A stretch of 64,000 nt of DNA, taken from positions 3,119,894 to 3,183,893 of the forward strand of contig CP076040.1 in the NCBI GenBank assembly GCA_014529675.2, in the 5' to 3' direction. Positions 8,650-16,399 of this stretch are shown one piece after another. A model generated the notes under the pieces. That model did not search any database. It saw only the letters and a list, made by a program, of their open reading frames with translations, and was not told where the DNA came from. The DNA is from Opitutia bacterium ISCC 52 (GTDB lineage Bacteria; Verrucomicrobiota; Verrucomicrobiia; Opitutales; UBA2995). Positions within the stretch are counted from its first letter, which is position 1. Each line of letters starts with the position of its first letter. The position numbers were made by a program, and so were the translations under genes.

Positions 8650-9489
8650 CTAAAACAACCCGGTAAAGGTAACTCGCGGAAAGACCTCTAACTCACCACC
8701 TACAGTCGCATTTAACAGCTGGACCCCGAGCTCATCACATTTTTCCTTAACCCTGCCGTAACCATAAAGCTGCCCTCCGACGTTTGGCGCTGTCCAGGGA
8801 TCCCCCTTCTTAAAGTAATCCGGATGAAAATGATTGGGATCAGACTCCCCTTCCATTGTGAGAGCAAAGTTTTTTATAAGCTCCCCAGTGCCTGGATCAC
8901 GTACCTCGCCAGCACCTTTGGCCAGCCCTTCGGGCATCATCCACTTGGCATCGGTACCAATCAAATAGATAGGATTAAAGCCCATAAATACAGCTAACTG
9001 AATACAGGTGATAGTAACCGTATTGGGGGTTCTCAGGAAATCAGGTGGGTTGGTGGCAAAGTAGCCATCTGGTCCCAGGGATGGGTCCTGCAATTGTTCC
9101 CTGGTCCATACAATATTCTCACGGTCTTCCCAGTCTCGCAATCCGGCATACTGTTCCGGCATAAAAAAGGTTGTATCAGTTAGCTCCAAGGTCTGAGCGT
9201 CAATTTCGGGAGAGATACTCGGAGTCACCCGATGGTCGACGGCGCAATAAAACTTAGGACGCCAATCGATACGGTCATAAAATAAATGACACCGGTTAAC
9301 CCCCCAGACTACTTCATCCTTCAGTTTCTCCAACGGCGTCTGATTCAGACTGGGACCATTTCCCATTACAAAACAGCGCTGCCCTTTGTATCTATTTCTA
9401 AATCGTTTAAACTTCTTGAGATTCGGCCGTGACTGAGACAGTGAGCCTTCGCTCCCCCATAAGGACTTAATCGACTCAAAGAAACTCAT
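8650..9489 (-). CDS. DUF115 / MptE-like (Maf-related) protein
   Basis: The 279-residue protein matches the C-terminal domain of the 1055-residue fusion: FRNRYKGQRCFVMGNGPS, the DPNHFHPDYF segment and NATVGGELEVFPRV are shared almost motif for motif. DUF115 (PF01973-like) includes archaeal 6-hydroxymethylpterin kinase MptE and the bacterial Maf transferases that use CMP-nonulosonic acids. Its gene lies 8 bases after a CMP-sugar synthetase gene, so a CMP-sugar-using role is plausible. That assignment is inference from context; only the family resemblance is seen. Confidence 0.8.
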   Translation of the reverse strand: MSFFESIKSLWGSEGSLSQSRPNLKKFKRFRNRYKGQRCFVMGNGPSLNQTPLEKLKDEVVWGVNRCHLFYDRIDWRPKFYCAVDHRVTPSISPEIDAQTLELTDTTFFMPEQYAGLRDWEDRENIVWTREQLQDPSLGPDGYFATNPPDFLRTPNTVTITCIQLAVFMGFNPIYLIGTDAKWMMPEGLAKGAGEVRDPGTGELIKNFALTMEGESDPNHFHPDYFKKGDPWTAPNVGGQLYGYGRVKEKCDELGVQLLNATVGGELEVFPRVTFTGLF

Positions 9490-9497
9490 CCCAAGGA

Positions 9498-10208
9498 CTA
9501 AGCAGGTGGGTGTGCTGTCTGCACCAACATCTCAGCCAATGCAATTATTTCAGCTATACGCCATTGGGTTGCATTATCGATATCCGCTGACTCTAAAGTG
9601 GGGGTAGGAAAAAGAATGGGTGCTTCCCCTATCCGTGCATTCGTCGCTTTGAACGAATTCTTAGTGAATATGTATAGGTTCGAGTTTTCCTCATACCAAG
9701 GCTCCAACTCCTGAGTGGGGAGCAACACATTTGGATCATGATTCACTGCCGAACCATCATCGCGATAGAACCGAGTTTGGTACTCGTTGACGGTAAAAAG
9801 GCTATCTTTTCCATCCTCCGCCACACCTTTGTTATAGGCCTGGAGAGCTTCCTGAAGAGTAGGTCCACTTAGGAGAGGATTCGTGGTATGAGTCATGACG
9901 AACGTCTCAGCATCGATGGCTTCAAGATCGTCTTCAATGACAAGGTTCATACTCACATGATCACCACAAATCTCAGGCTTACGGTCTCGGATAAGAACTC
10001 GATCGGTGTCCACAAGACCATTCTCTTTTAGAATCTCGCGAGCATCCGTGTTGATTACAATTTTCTCAATTTCCTCAACAAAGAGAAGCGTATCCAGGAT
10101 CCAGCGAAATAGCGGCTTACCAGCAAAGATCCGAAAGTTCTTTCCTTTGACGCGAGCACTATGGGCTTTCATGGGTAGCAAGGCCACCGTTTTGTAGGAT
10201 TCAGACAT
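9498..10208 (-). CDS. CMP-sugar (acylneuraminate-type) cytidylyltransferase
   Basis: The 236-residue protein is of the NeuA/KdsB-like family, which activates 2-keto-3-deoxy sugar acids with CTP. The N-terminal nucleotide-binding motif LLPMKAHSARVKGKN fits the family LPAR.gS.r...KN signature, followed by GKPLFRWILDT, an IVINTDA strand and the THTTNPLL segment. Length is normal for the short single-domain form. It sits between the aldolase gene and the DUF115 gene on the same strand with short gaps. The precise sugar (neuraminate, KDO, another ulosonate) cannot be read from the sequence. Confidence 0.85.
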   Translation of the reverse strand: MSESYKTVALLPMKAHSARVKGKNFRIFAGKPLFRWILDTLLFVEEIEKIVINTDAREILKENGLVDTDRVLIRDRKPEICGDHVSMNLVIEDDLEAIDAETFVMTHTTNPLLSGPTLQEALQAYNKGVAEDGKDSLFTVNEYQTRFYRDDGSAVNHDPNVLLPTQELEPWYEENSNLYIFTKNSFKATNARIGEAPILFPTPTLESADIDNATQWRIAEIIALAEMLVQTAHPPA

Positions 10209-10231
10209 AATATCAGATTTAGAACGTTGCG

Positions 10232-11002
10232 CTAAAGTGAAGATCGAATCTTAGACAAGGCATTCCGACAAGATTCCAGCACCATGGTAATATCCAAACT
10301 GTAGGCCATGAGTTGGTAGCCCTCTTGATTCTGTTCAATGAATAAATCCGCATCGGGTGGCACCACATGAATCCCAGGGGCAATGCCCTTTGCTTTGCAT
10401 GCATTCAGCACCCGAGTCCTGGCCTCGATGTAGTCAGGATGGTCAAACTGAGCCGTCAATCCCATGGACGCAGAAAGGTCATAAGGCCCAACAAACACCG
10501 CATCAATTCCTTCCACTTCCAGAATGTCATCAATGCATTCGACCGCATCTATATGTTCAATTTGAACAGCCACAAAGATGTCATCATTGGCCGATGCCAC
10601 GTTGGTCTCGAGATTCGCACCATATTGATTTGCTCGGCAAAACCCGACTCCTCGATTGCCCATGGGAGGATACTTGGTAGCCTGTATTAGCAATTCCGCA
10701 TCGGCGCGGTTCATCACCAAGGGTGCGATAATCCCCTGAGCTCCAGCATCTAGGTATCGTTTAACCAGTGAGTAGTCTACTCCATGTAATCGGATGACAT
10801 TAGCGCAGTTGGGATTTCCAGAGTGCATGGCCTGGAACATTTGCTGAACTTGCGGCAAATCCACAGCCGAATGTTCTGCATCAATGCACAGGAAATCAAA
10901 TCCTGTCGTGGCCATGAGCTCGGCTATCGCCGGGCTACCCGAATTAATCCAACTGCCAATAAGCGTTTCTCCGGCTTTCAGCCGTTTTCTGATAGCTTCC
11001 AT
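10232..11002 (-). CDS. HpcH/HpaI family aldolase (class II pyruvate aldolase)
   Basis: A protein of about 256 residues that in this family makes or splits 2-keto-3-deoxy acids from pyruvate and an aldehyde with a divalent metal. Seen are GSWINSGSPAIAEL, the catalytic His strand (DFLCIDAEHSAVD), QIEHIDAVECID with the metal-binding Glu, and FVGPYDLSASMG with the metal-binding Asp. I chose the ATG at 11002 (MEAIRKRL), which matches family N-termini; a GTG at 11023 would add seven residues. Most relatives are catabolic (HpaI, RhmA, GarL). Here it lies directly before a CMP-sugar synthetase gene in a glycan operon, so a biosynthetic role is possible. Confidence 0.88.
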   Translation of the reverse strand: MEAIRKRLKAGETLIGSWINSGSPAIAELMATTGFDFLCIDAEHSAVDLPQVQQMFQAMHSGNPNCANVIRLHGVDYSLVKRYLDAGAQGIIAPLVMNRADAELLIQATKYPPMGNRGVGFCRANQYGANLETNVASANDDIFVAVQIEHIDAVECIDDILEVEGIDAVFVGPYDLSASMGLTAQFDHPDYIEARTRVLNACKAKGIAPGIHVVPPDADLFIEQNQEGYQLMAYSLDITMVLESCRNALSKIRSSL

Positions 11003-11092
11003 AAGGATAAGTAAGTCGAGCACTTACCCATGACCAAGCAGAAGAAGAAATCAAGCGATTAAGTTGACGAAGCAATAATACCGTCTAACAGC

Positions 11093-12364
11093 CTAAATAA
11101 TCATCCCTGCTCCAACGGTTACATTGGTATTTGGATCGACTAAAATGAAGCTACCGGTGCTACGATTATTTTTGTAGCTATCGTGAAAAAGTGGAGCTGA
11201 AACACGGAGGCAGATGCGGCCAATCTCGTTGAGACTAATTTCGGGTTCACCTTCGATTTTGTGGAGGGTGTTGACGTTTACCTTGTAACGAGTTTCCCGA
11301 ACGATGGCTTTAACTTCCTTGGTGGTGTGCTTGAGGAGGTAGCGGCCTCCAACTCTGAGCGATGAGCTTTCAGAGAACCAACAGATCATAGCTTCAATAT
11401 CCTGCCCCACTTTCGGTTTGTTGTTGGGCTTCACGATCATGTCTCCACGACTGATATCAATCTCGTCGTAGAGAGTCATGGATACCGACTGTGGAGCAAA
11501 GGCTTCGTCAAGCTCACCATCCATGGTGTGGATAGCTTTGATGCGACTGGTAAATCCGGAAGGCAATACCGTGACTTCATCACCTGGCTTAAAAACGCCA
11601 CTGGCAACTCGTCCCGCATAACCACGGAAATCATGGTGCTCTGACGATTGAGGCCGGATAACCCATTGCACGGGGAATCGAGCATCTACATGATTTTGGG
11701 CATCTCCTATATAAACTGTTTCCAGGGTTTCCAGAAGAGGTGCTCCTCCGTACCAAGGCATATTTTCGGAGCAATCGACTACATTGTCCCCCAATAATGC
11801 ACTGATAGGAATGAACCGAACGTCCGCGACATCCAAGCGTGAGGCAAAGCTTCGGAAATCGGCTTCTACTTTGCGGAAGGCCGCTTCATCGTAGTCCACC
11901 AAGTCCATCTTGTTTACACAGACGACCAAGTGCTGAATCTTCAGTAAGGTGGCGATAAATGCGTGGCGGCAGGTTTGCTCCACTACCCCGTTACGAGCGT
12001 CTACCAATAGAATAGCCAAGTTGGCGGTAGACGCTCCAGTCACCATATTCCGGGTGTATTGAATATGCCCCGGAGTATCCGCGATGATAAATTTCCGTCG
12101 AGGAGTAGCATGGTAGCGGTAGGCTACATCAATGGTAATTCCCTGCTCTCGTTCGGCTTTCAGTCCGTCAGTCAGCAAAGCGAGGTTTACGTTTTCATCG
12201 CCTCGTTTTTTGGAGGAGGTTTCAACAGCATCCCATTGATCCTCAAAGATGGATTTACTATCATAAAGAAGGCGCCCAATCAGGGTGCTTTTTCCATCAT
12301 CGACACTCCCCGCCGTAGTGAAGCGAAGCAGGTCCATTTCGTTTTCTTTTATTTCTGATTCCAT
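11093..12364 (-). CDS. cysN: sulfate adenylyltransferase subunit 1 (GTPase subunit)
   Basis: CysN couples GTP hydrolysis to formation of adenosine 5'-phosphosulfate by CysD. The 423-residue protein has the EF-Tu-like G motifs: G1 (AGSVDDGKST), G3 (ADTPGHIQ) and G4 (NKMDLVD), then the beta-barrel domains. It is slightly shorter than E. coli CysN (about 475) and carries no fused CysC kinase, which is encoded separately. An internal ATG (MDLLRFTTAGS, nine codons in) is an alternative start. It follows cysD after 110 bases with no gene. Confidence 0.96.
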   Translation of the reverse strand: MESEIKENEMDLLRFTTAGSVDDGKSTLIGRLLYDSKSIFEDQWDAVETSSKKRGDENVNLALLTDGLKAEREQGITIDVAYRYHATPRRKFIIADTPGHIQYTRNMVTGASTANLAILLVDARNGVVEQTCRHAFIATLLKIQHLVVCVNKMDLVDYDEAAFRKVEADFRSFASRLDVADVRFIPISALLGDNVVDCSENMPWYGGAPLLETLETVYIGDAQNHVDARFPVQWVIRPQSSEHHDFRGYAGRVASGVFKPGDEVTVLPSGFTSRIKAIHTMDGELDEAFAPQSVSMTLYDEIDISRGDMIVKPNNKPKVGQDIEAMICWFSESSSLRVGGRYLLKHTTKEVKAIVRETRYKVNVNTLHKIEGEPEISLNEIGRICLRVSAPLFHDSYKNNRSTGSFILVDPNTNVTVGAGMII

Positions 12365-12474
12365 CCTAAATGCAAATTTCGTTTTTCGGTTACTCGTTTA
12401 AGAGGTCAAACCTTGAATCCGTTGACTAGGCAAAGCTTCGTCAAGATTGCAAGGAATGACCCCGACCTTATAAC

Positions 12475-13377
12475 TTAAAAGTACCCTTCCTTCTTCCGAT
12501 CTTCCATCGCTGTTTCGGAACGTTTGTCATCCGCACGGGCTCCGCGTTCGGTCACACGAGCAGCGGCCACTTCTCGGACGATGTCCTCAACGGAGTTGGC
12601 CGGAGACTCAACAGCACCAGTATTGGTCATATCCCCTACGGTGCGGAAGCGAACCACGCGTTCTTCCGATGCTTCATCATCTGACAAGGTAACGAATTCT
12701 GACTCGGCCAGTAAAACTCCCTGCCTGCTAAAGACATTTCTTTTGTGAGAAAAGTAAATGGGCGGCAGCTCAATATTCTCCCAGAGGATGTATTGCCAGA
12801 TATCCAATTCCGTCCAGTTGCTCAAAGGGAACACGCGGAAATTTTCGCCAAAATGCTTATTGCCATTAAATATATTCCAAAGCTCAGGGCGTTGGTTCTT
12901 TGGATCCCATTGTCCAAATTCATCCCGATGAGAAAAGAAACGTTCTTTAGCTCGCGCCTTTTCCTCATCTCGTCGAGCTCCACCCAAGCAGGCGTCGAAG
13001 TTGTGCTCCTCAATCGCATCCAGTAAGGTCGTGATCTGCAGACGATTTCTGCTGGCATTGATCCCCTTCTCTTCCGCAACCTTGCCCTGGTCGATCGAAT
13101 CCTGGACGAGTCGTACGATCAATCGTTCACCCAAACGCTCCACCAGCTCATCGCGGAACTGAATCGTCTCCGGGAAATTGTGCCCCGTATCCACGTGCAT
13201 AAGCGGGAAAGGCAATTTGGCAGGGTGAAAGGCCTTGAGCGCGAGGTGAAGCATCACGATCGAGTCTTTACCGCCCGAAAATAGTAAAACTGGATTCTCA
13301 AATTGAGCGGCTACTTCGCGCATGACGAAGATCGCTTCGGATTCCAGTTGTTTGATATGGCTTAATCGATAGTCCAT
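12475..13377 (-). CDS. cysD: sulfate adenylyltransferase subunit 2
   Basis: CysD is the ATP sulfurylase catalytic subunit making adenosine 5'-phosphosulfate. The 300-residue length is normal. The PP-loop (LLFSGGKDSIVML), GGARRDEEKARAKER and a final basic tail DRKKEGYF are visible. It lies 22 bases after cysC and upstream of cysN in one transcription unit. In a glycan locus such sets usually feed sulfotransferases through PAPS, but no sulfotransferase gene is visible inside this window. Confidence 0.97.
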   Translation of the reverse strand: MDYRLSHIKQLESEAIFVMREVAAQFENPVLLFSGGKDSIVMLHLALKAFHPAKLPFPLMHVDTGHNFPETIQFRDELVERLGERLIVRLVQDSIDQGKVAEEKGINASRNRLQITTLLDAIEEHNFDACLGGARRDEEKARAKERFFSHRDEFGQWDPKNQRPELWNIFNGNKHFGENFRVFPLSNWTELDIWQYILWENIELPPIYFSHKRNVFSRQGVLLAESEFVTLSDDEASEERVVRFRTVGDMTNTGAVESPANSVEDIVREVAAARVTERGARADDKRSETAMEDRKKEGYF

Positions 13378-13399
13378 TCGTTTTTTTGAAATTAAAATT

Positions 13400-14011
13400 T
13401 CAGGTGCTCTTTATGGAGCCTGAGAGCTGATCGTAAAGGCTGTTTGAGCATTCCAGGACAGTTTTTGCTTCGGTATTTACAATTATCGCAGAATCACCTT
13501 CCGGTGGTTCGAATGCAGAATCCTTACCGGTGAATTGTTTTAGCTCTCCCGCTTTTGCTTTGGCATACAAGCCCTTAACGTCGCGCTCCGCACAAGTCTC
13601 GAAGGAGGCTTCCACATAAATCTCCGTGAAATCGTCAGTACCAATAATAGAGCGGGCCTGCTCTCGCAGTTCTATTTTGGGAGTAATAAAGGAAACCAGG
13701 GTCACAATACCCGATTGAGCGAACAGCTTGGCCACCTCAGAAATCCTCCGAATGTTTTCGGATCGATCTTCGTCGGAGAACCCCAAATTGCTATTCAGTC
13801 CGGTGCGAACGTTATCTCCGTCCAAAATTTGCACAAAATACCCTTCAGCAAAGAGCCTTTTCTCCAATGCATAGGCCAAAGTGCTCTTCCCCGAACCCGA
13901 TAATCCGTAGAACCAAAACACGTGCCCGCGCTGGTTTAAGCGGCCTTCCTTCACTTCTCGTGGAAGTAGTCCGGAGAAATCCGGATGTATTTCTTTAGTT
14001 TCTTGGGTCAT
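13400..14011 (-). CDS. cysC: adenylyl-sulfate kinase
   Basis: This 203-residue P-loop kinase phosphorylates adenosine 5'-phosphosulfate to PAPS. Walker A GLSGSGKSTLA, the LDGDNVRTGL substrate loop, NIRRISEVAKLF and the KGLYAKAKAGEL segment are all present. It is the first intact gene of the minus-strand glycan operon. An AGG about seven bases before the ATG at 14011 may be its ribosome-binding site. Immediately upstream is the end of a decayed membrane-protein frame. Confidence 0.96.
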   Translation of the reverse strand: MTQETKEIHPDFSGLLPREVKEGRLNQRGHVFWFYGLSGSGKSTLAYALEKRLFAEGYFVQILDGDNVRTGLNSNLGFSDEDRSENIRRISEVAKLFAQSGIVTLVSFITPKIELREQARSIIGTDDFTEIYVEASFETCAERDVKGLYAKAKAGELKQFTGKDSAFEPPEGDSAIIVNTEAKTVLECSNSLYDQLSGSIKST

Positions 14012-14015
14012 AAAC

Positions 14016-14215
14016 CTAAATTAAGGACGTTGAGTGCCTTTTCAAATTAATCCAGCCATAAATGAGACCGCCCAGCATAAAAATGGTGATCAAGAGATTG
14101 ATAAACCAAAAACTGTAGGTCCGGCACAGAAAGGATTTACCAGAAACACATCTTTAATTTGATGACCAGACTCGATTTTTCCATTGTGCCAGCGGATTTC
14201 CTTCCCACCGTTTAG
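14016..14215 (-). pseudogene. remnant of a membrane-protein C-terminus, frameshifted
   Basis: Two overlapping minus frames together read like one protein tail. The first (14215-14093) gives ..GGKEIRWHNGKIESG.. and KDVFLVNPFCAGPT. The second (14153-14016) gives FWFINLLITIFMLGG, then a basic end and a TAG at 14016-14018. Joining them near 14110 makes a soluble stretch followed by one membrane helix and a charged tail. There is no start codon or upstream part; the plus-strand gene begins at 14224. I do not recognise the family. It could be chance, but the helix plus positive tail just before cysC argues for a truncated former gene. Confidence 0.4.
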
Positions 14216-14223
14216 CTACCTGC

Positions 14224-16086
14224 ATGAATATCCTGTTTGTCCACCACGGCGCCATAACTGCCAATAGCATGAACCACATCGGTCCCTTTGCCGACGAATT
14301 AGACAAACAGGGGCACCAAACGATTGTGGCCGTTCCAGAACTGGACCCTACCCTGAAGTTTTTTCCCTATCCTCGGATCAAACTTCAATCCTTCGAAGAA
14401 CTGCTAAAAAGCCCCTGTTGTTTCGAAGGGTCACCGCCGGATATCGTTCATGCCTGGACGCCCAGAGAAATTGTCAGGCAATTCTGTGAACAATTGTGGC
14501 AACGTATCGAATCGCGTTGGATTATCCATCTCGAGGACGACGAGTCCGCGGTCCGAGAAGCAACTGAGATGAGCCGCGAGGACGTACTTCACCGCACCGA
14601 CCCACTCCACGGTCCCTGGTTCATGGAGTTTGCAGATGGCTACACCCTTATTCTAGATCGCCTGGCACGCGATCTACCTCCTGAAAAACTGTTTCAGACG
14701 CTATACCCAGGCTTCGACCTTCAGGCCTTCCGCCGTAATCCTGAACCAGCACTTTCGCGCGAAACTTTTTCAATCCCGGACAACTTTAAAATCATTTCCT
14801 ACCCTGGTGCAGCCTCAGGTGCCAATAGCGAGGACCTGCTAGATCTTTTCACGGCAATTCATCTGCTCAACGAACATGGTACGCCCTGTGTTTTATTAAA
14901 GACAGGGTTTCCAGACATTCGCGTCCGCAAACAACTACCTGAGGGAGCTGAGAACTGGATTCGGGATGTAGGCTATCTCCCGCGTGAACAAATGTGGCGT
15001 CTGATTGAACTCGCAGATGTCGTGGTTCAGCCCGGCAGGCAAAATGATTACAACGAATACCGGCTCCCTTCAAAATTGCCTGATTTCCTTTGTATCGGAA
15101 AACCCCTCGTCACGAGTACCACAAACCTTGGCCGCAAATTGAAGGACGGCGAGGAAGCCCTCCTCCTGGAAGAATCCACCGCCGAAGAGATTGCAGCTCG
15201 TTGCCAGGAATTGTTTTCCAATCCAGACCTAGCTCAGAACCTCGCCAAAGGAGGTAAGGAGAAAGGGCGCGATTGGTTCAACCTCAGTAAGAACACGGAA
15301 TCTTTGGTGGAGTATTATCAACGGATTTTGGAAACCCCTCAAAATCCACTCTCGGAACCTCCAGGGAATCAGATTGATAAGGCACTCGAACTCTTGGAAA
15401 GCGAATTATCGACCATCCAAAAGCCGAGTGAAGAGGTACTACAGATACGAGGCTACCTCCAAGAGGTATGCCTGAACCGCGATACCAAGCAACTGAAGCT
15501 CTCAAAGCCTCCGCCCATTACCATAGAGCTGCAGGTATATTACCCTCACGACCCCGACAAATTGGAGTTTTCATCTATTCGGCGATCGCATGGTCTGAAA
15601 ACGGAGCAACATTGCATGATCCCTTTCAGCCCCAAAGAAAGCATGGATTGGCTGAGAATCGACCCGGGCCAATATCCTGGAACTTATCTGATTAAATCCT
15701 GGGCTTTGTTGGACGAACATCAGAAGCCCCTCTTGGTTTGGACACCCCAATCGGCTTATAAGATTCTCTGCCAAGCCAATGGTGCCACCCTTGGACCCAT
15801 TTCCGATGAAGGACAAGAAATCTGGAGTCTCACCCACGACCCTCAGCTTTTGTTTGCTCCGTTACCTAAGATTGAAACGGCAAAAATCCGCTGGCTTCGT
15901 CTGGAGTTTTCAGCCAAGGAAGTGGAATCCCCCCTCACCACCCAGCTCAAATTGCGGCGCAAATCAATCGACCAACAAGGCGAAGAAGAAGCCAAGAGAA
16001 ACGCTCGCATGGACATACTTCTAAACAAGCTAGAAAGAAGGCACTCACTAGTGCTTAGGTTTATAGATAGAATTCGAAACAGATAA
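14224..16086 (+). CDS. GT-B fold glycosyltransferase, family 4-like
   Basis: The 620-residue protein starts with a typical GT-B N-terminus (MNILFVHHGAITANSMNHIG, sugar-acceptor side), then a nucleotide-sugar domain with YPGFDLQAF, a GAASGANSEDLLDL strand and PGRQNDYNEYRLPSKLPDFL, which resembles the E-x7-E region of GT4 enzymes. The last 230 residues are a beta-rich extension with no recognised fold and a basic end. It is divergent from cysC and opens the plus-strand glycan region. Donor and acceptor are unknown. Confidence 0.8.
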   Translation: MNILFVHHGAITANSMNHIGPFADELDKQGHQTIVAVPELDPTLKFFPYPRIKLQSFEELLKSPCCFEGSPPDIVHAWTPREIVRQFCEQLWQRIESRWIIHLEDDESAVREATEMSREDVLHRTDPLHGPWFMEFADGYTLILDRLARDLPPEKLFQTLYPGFDLQAFRRNPEPALSRETFSIPDNFKIISYPGAASGANSEDLLDLFTAIHLLNEHGTPCVLLKTGFPDIRVRKQLPEGAENWIRDVGYLPREQMWRLIELADVVVQPGRQNDYNEYRLPSKLPDFLCIGKPLVTSTTNLGRKLKDGEEALLLEESTAEEIAARCQELFSNPDLAQNLAKGGKEKGRDWFNLSKNTESLVEYYQRILETPQNPLSEPPGNQIDKALELLESELSTIQKPSEEVLQIRGYLQEVCLNRDTKQLKLSKPPPITIELQVYYPHDPDKLEFSSIRRSHGLKTEQHCMIPFSPKESMDWLRIDPGQYPGTYLIKSWALLDEHQKPLLVWTPQSAYKILCQANGATLGPISDEGQEIWSLTHDPQLLFAPLPKIETAKIRWLRLEFSAKEVESPLTTQLKLRRKSIDQQGEEEAKRNARMDILLNKLERRHSLVLRFIDRIRNR

Positions 16087-16399
16087 AGGGTTGATCATTC
16101 CCAACGAAGAACTCTCAATACGATCTTTTCTTCCCAAACTTTTCAACCGCCTTCATAAGCACAGGATTTAAAATAGGTGGAAATAGCAAGGAATGAAAAT
16201 GAGTTTAGACTTTAATATTCTCACTAACAGTTAAGTTCAACGATGCACTTCCGAAGGCTAAAACCGACATGCACGCATAGCTGCGTTGCAGCCAGCAAAG
16301 AACTTGGTCACGTAGCTATCTACGCTCCCTCGCTTATTTCAAAACTGCGCCTTGCTCTTCATCACAGGTCGATTTTTTGAAACACTTGGGTATACTTAG
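16087..16399. other. intergenic stretch before the tandem GT2 genes
   Basis: These 313 bases between two glycosyltransferase genes have no credible coding frame. The right half (about 16258-16380) has the look of an interspersed repeat, listed separately. The left half contains nothing I can name. A promoter for the following four-gene run probably lies here, but no clear consensus is visible. Confidence 0.4.
16258..16380. repeat. possible interspersed intergenic repeat with a small palindrome
   Basis: The stretch includes CTGCGTTGCAGCC, TTGGTCACGTAGCTAT and CTACGCTCCCTCG, ending in CAAAACTGCGCCTTGC. CGTAG-ctat-CTACG (16311-16324) is a perfect 5-bp inverted repeat. The 'CTGCGTTGC...GGTCACGTA...CTCCCTCG' pattern resembles short repeats scattered in other bacterial genomes. 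Only one copy is in this window, so the repeat status is unproven. Confidence 0.35.

Noticed and set aside
12365-12474. Riboswitch or attenuator between cysD and cysN
   Set aside because: The 110-base gap shows no stable hairpin set or known riboswitch core by eye.
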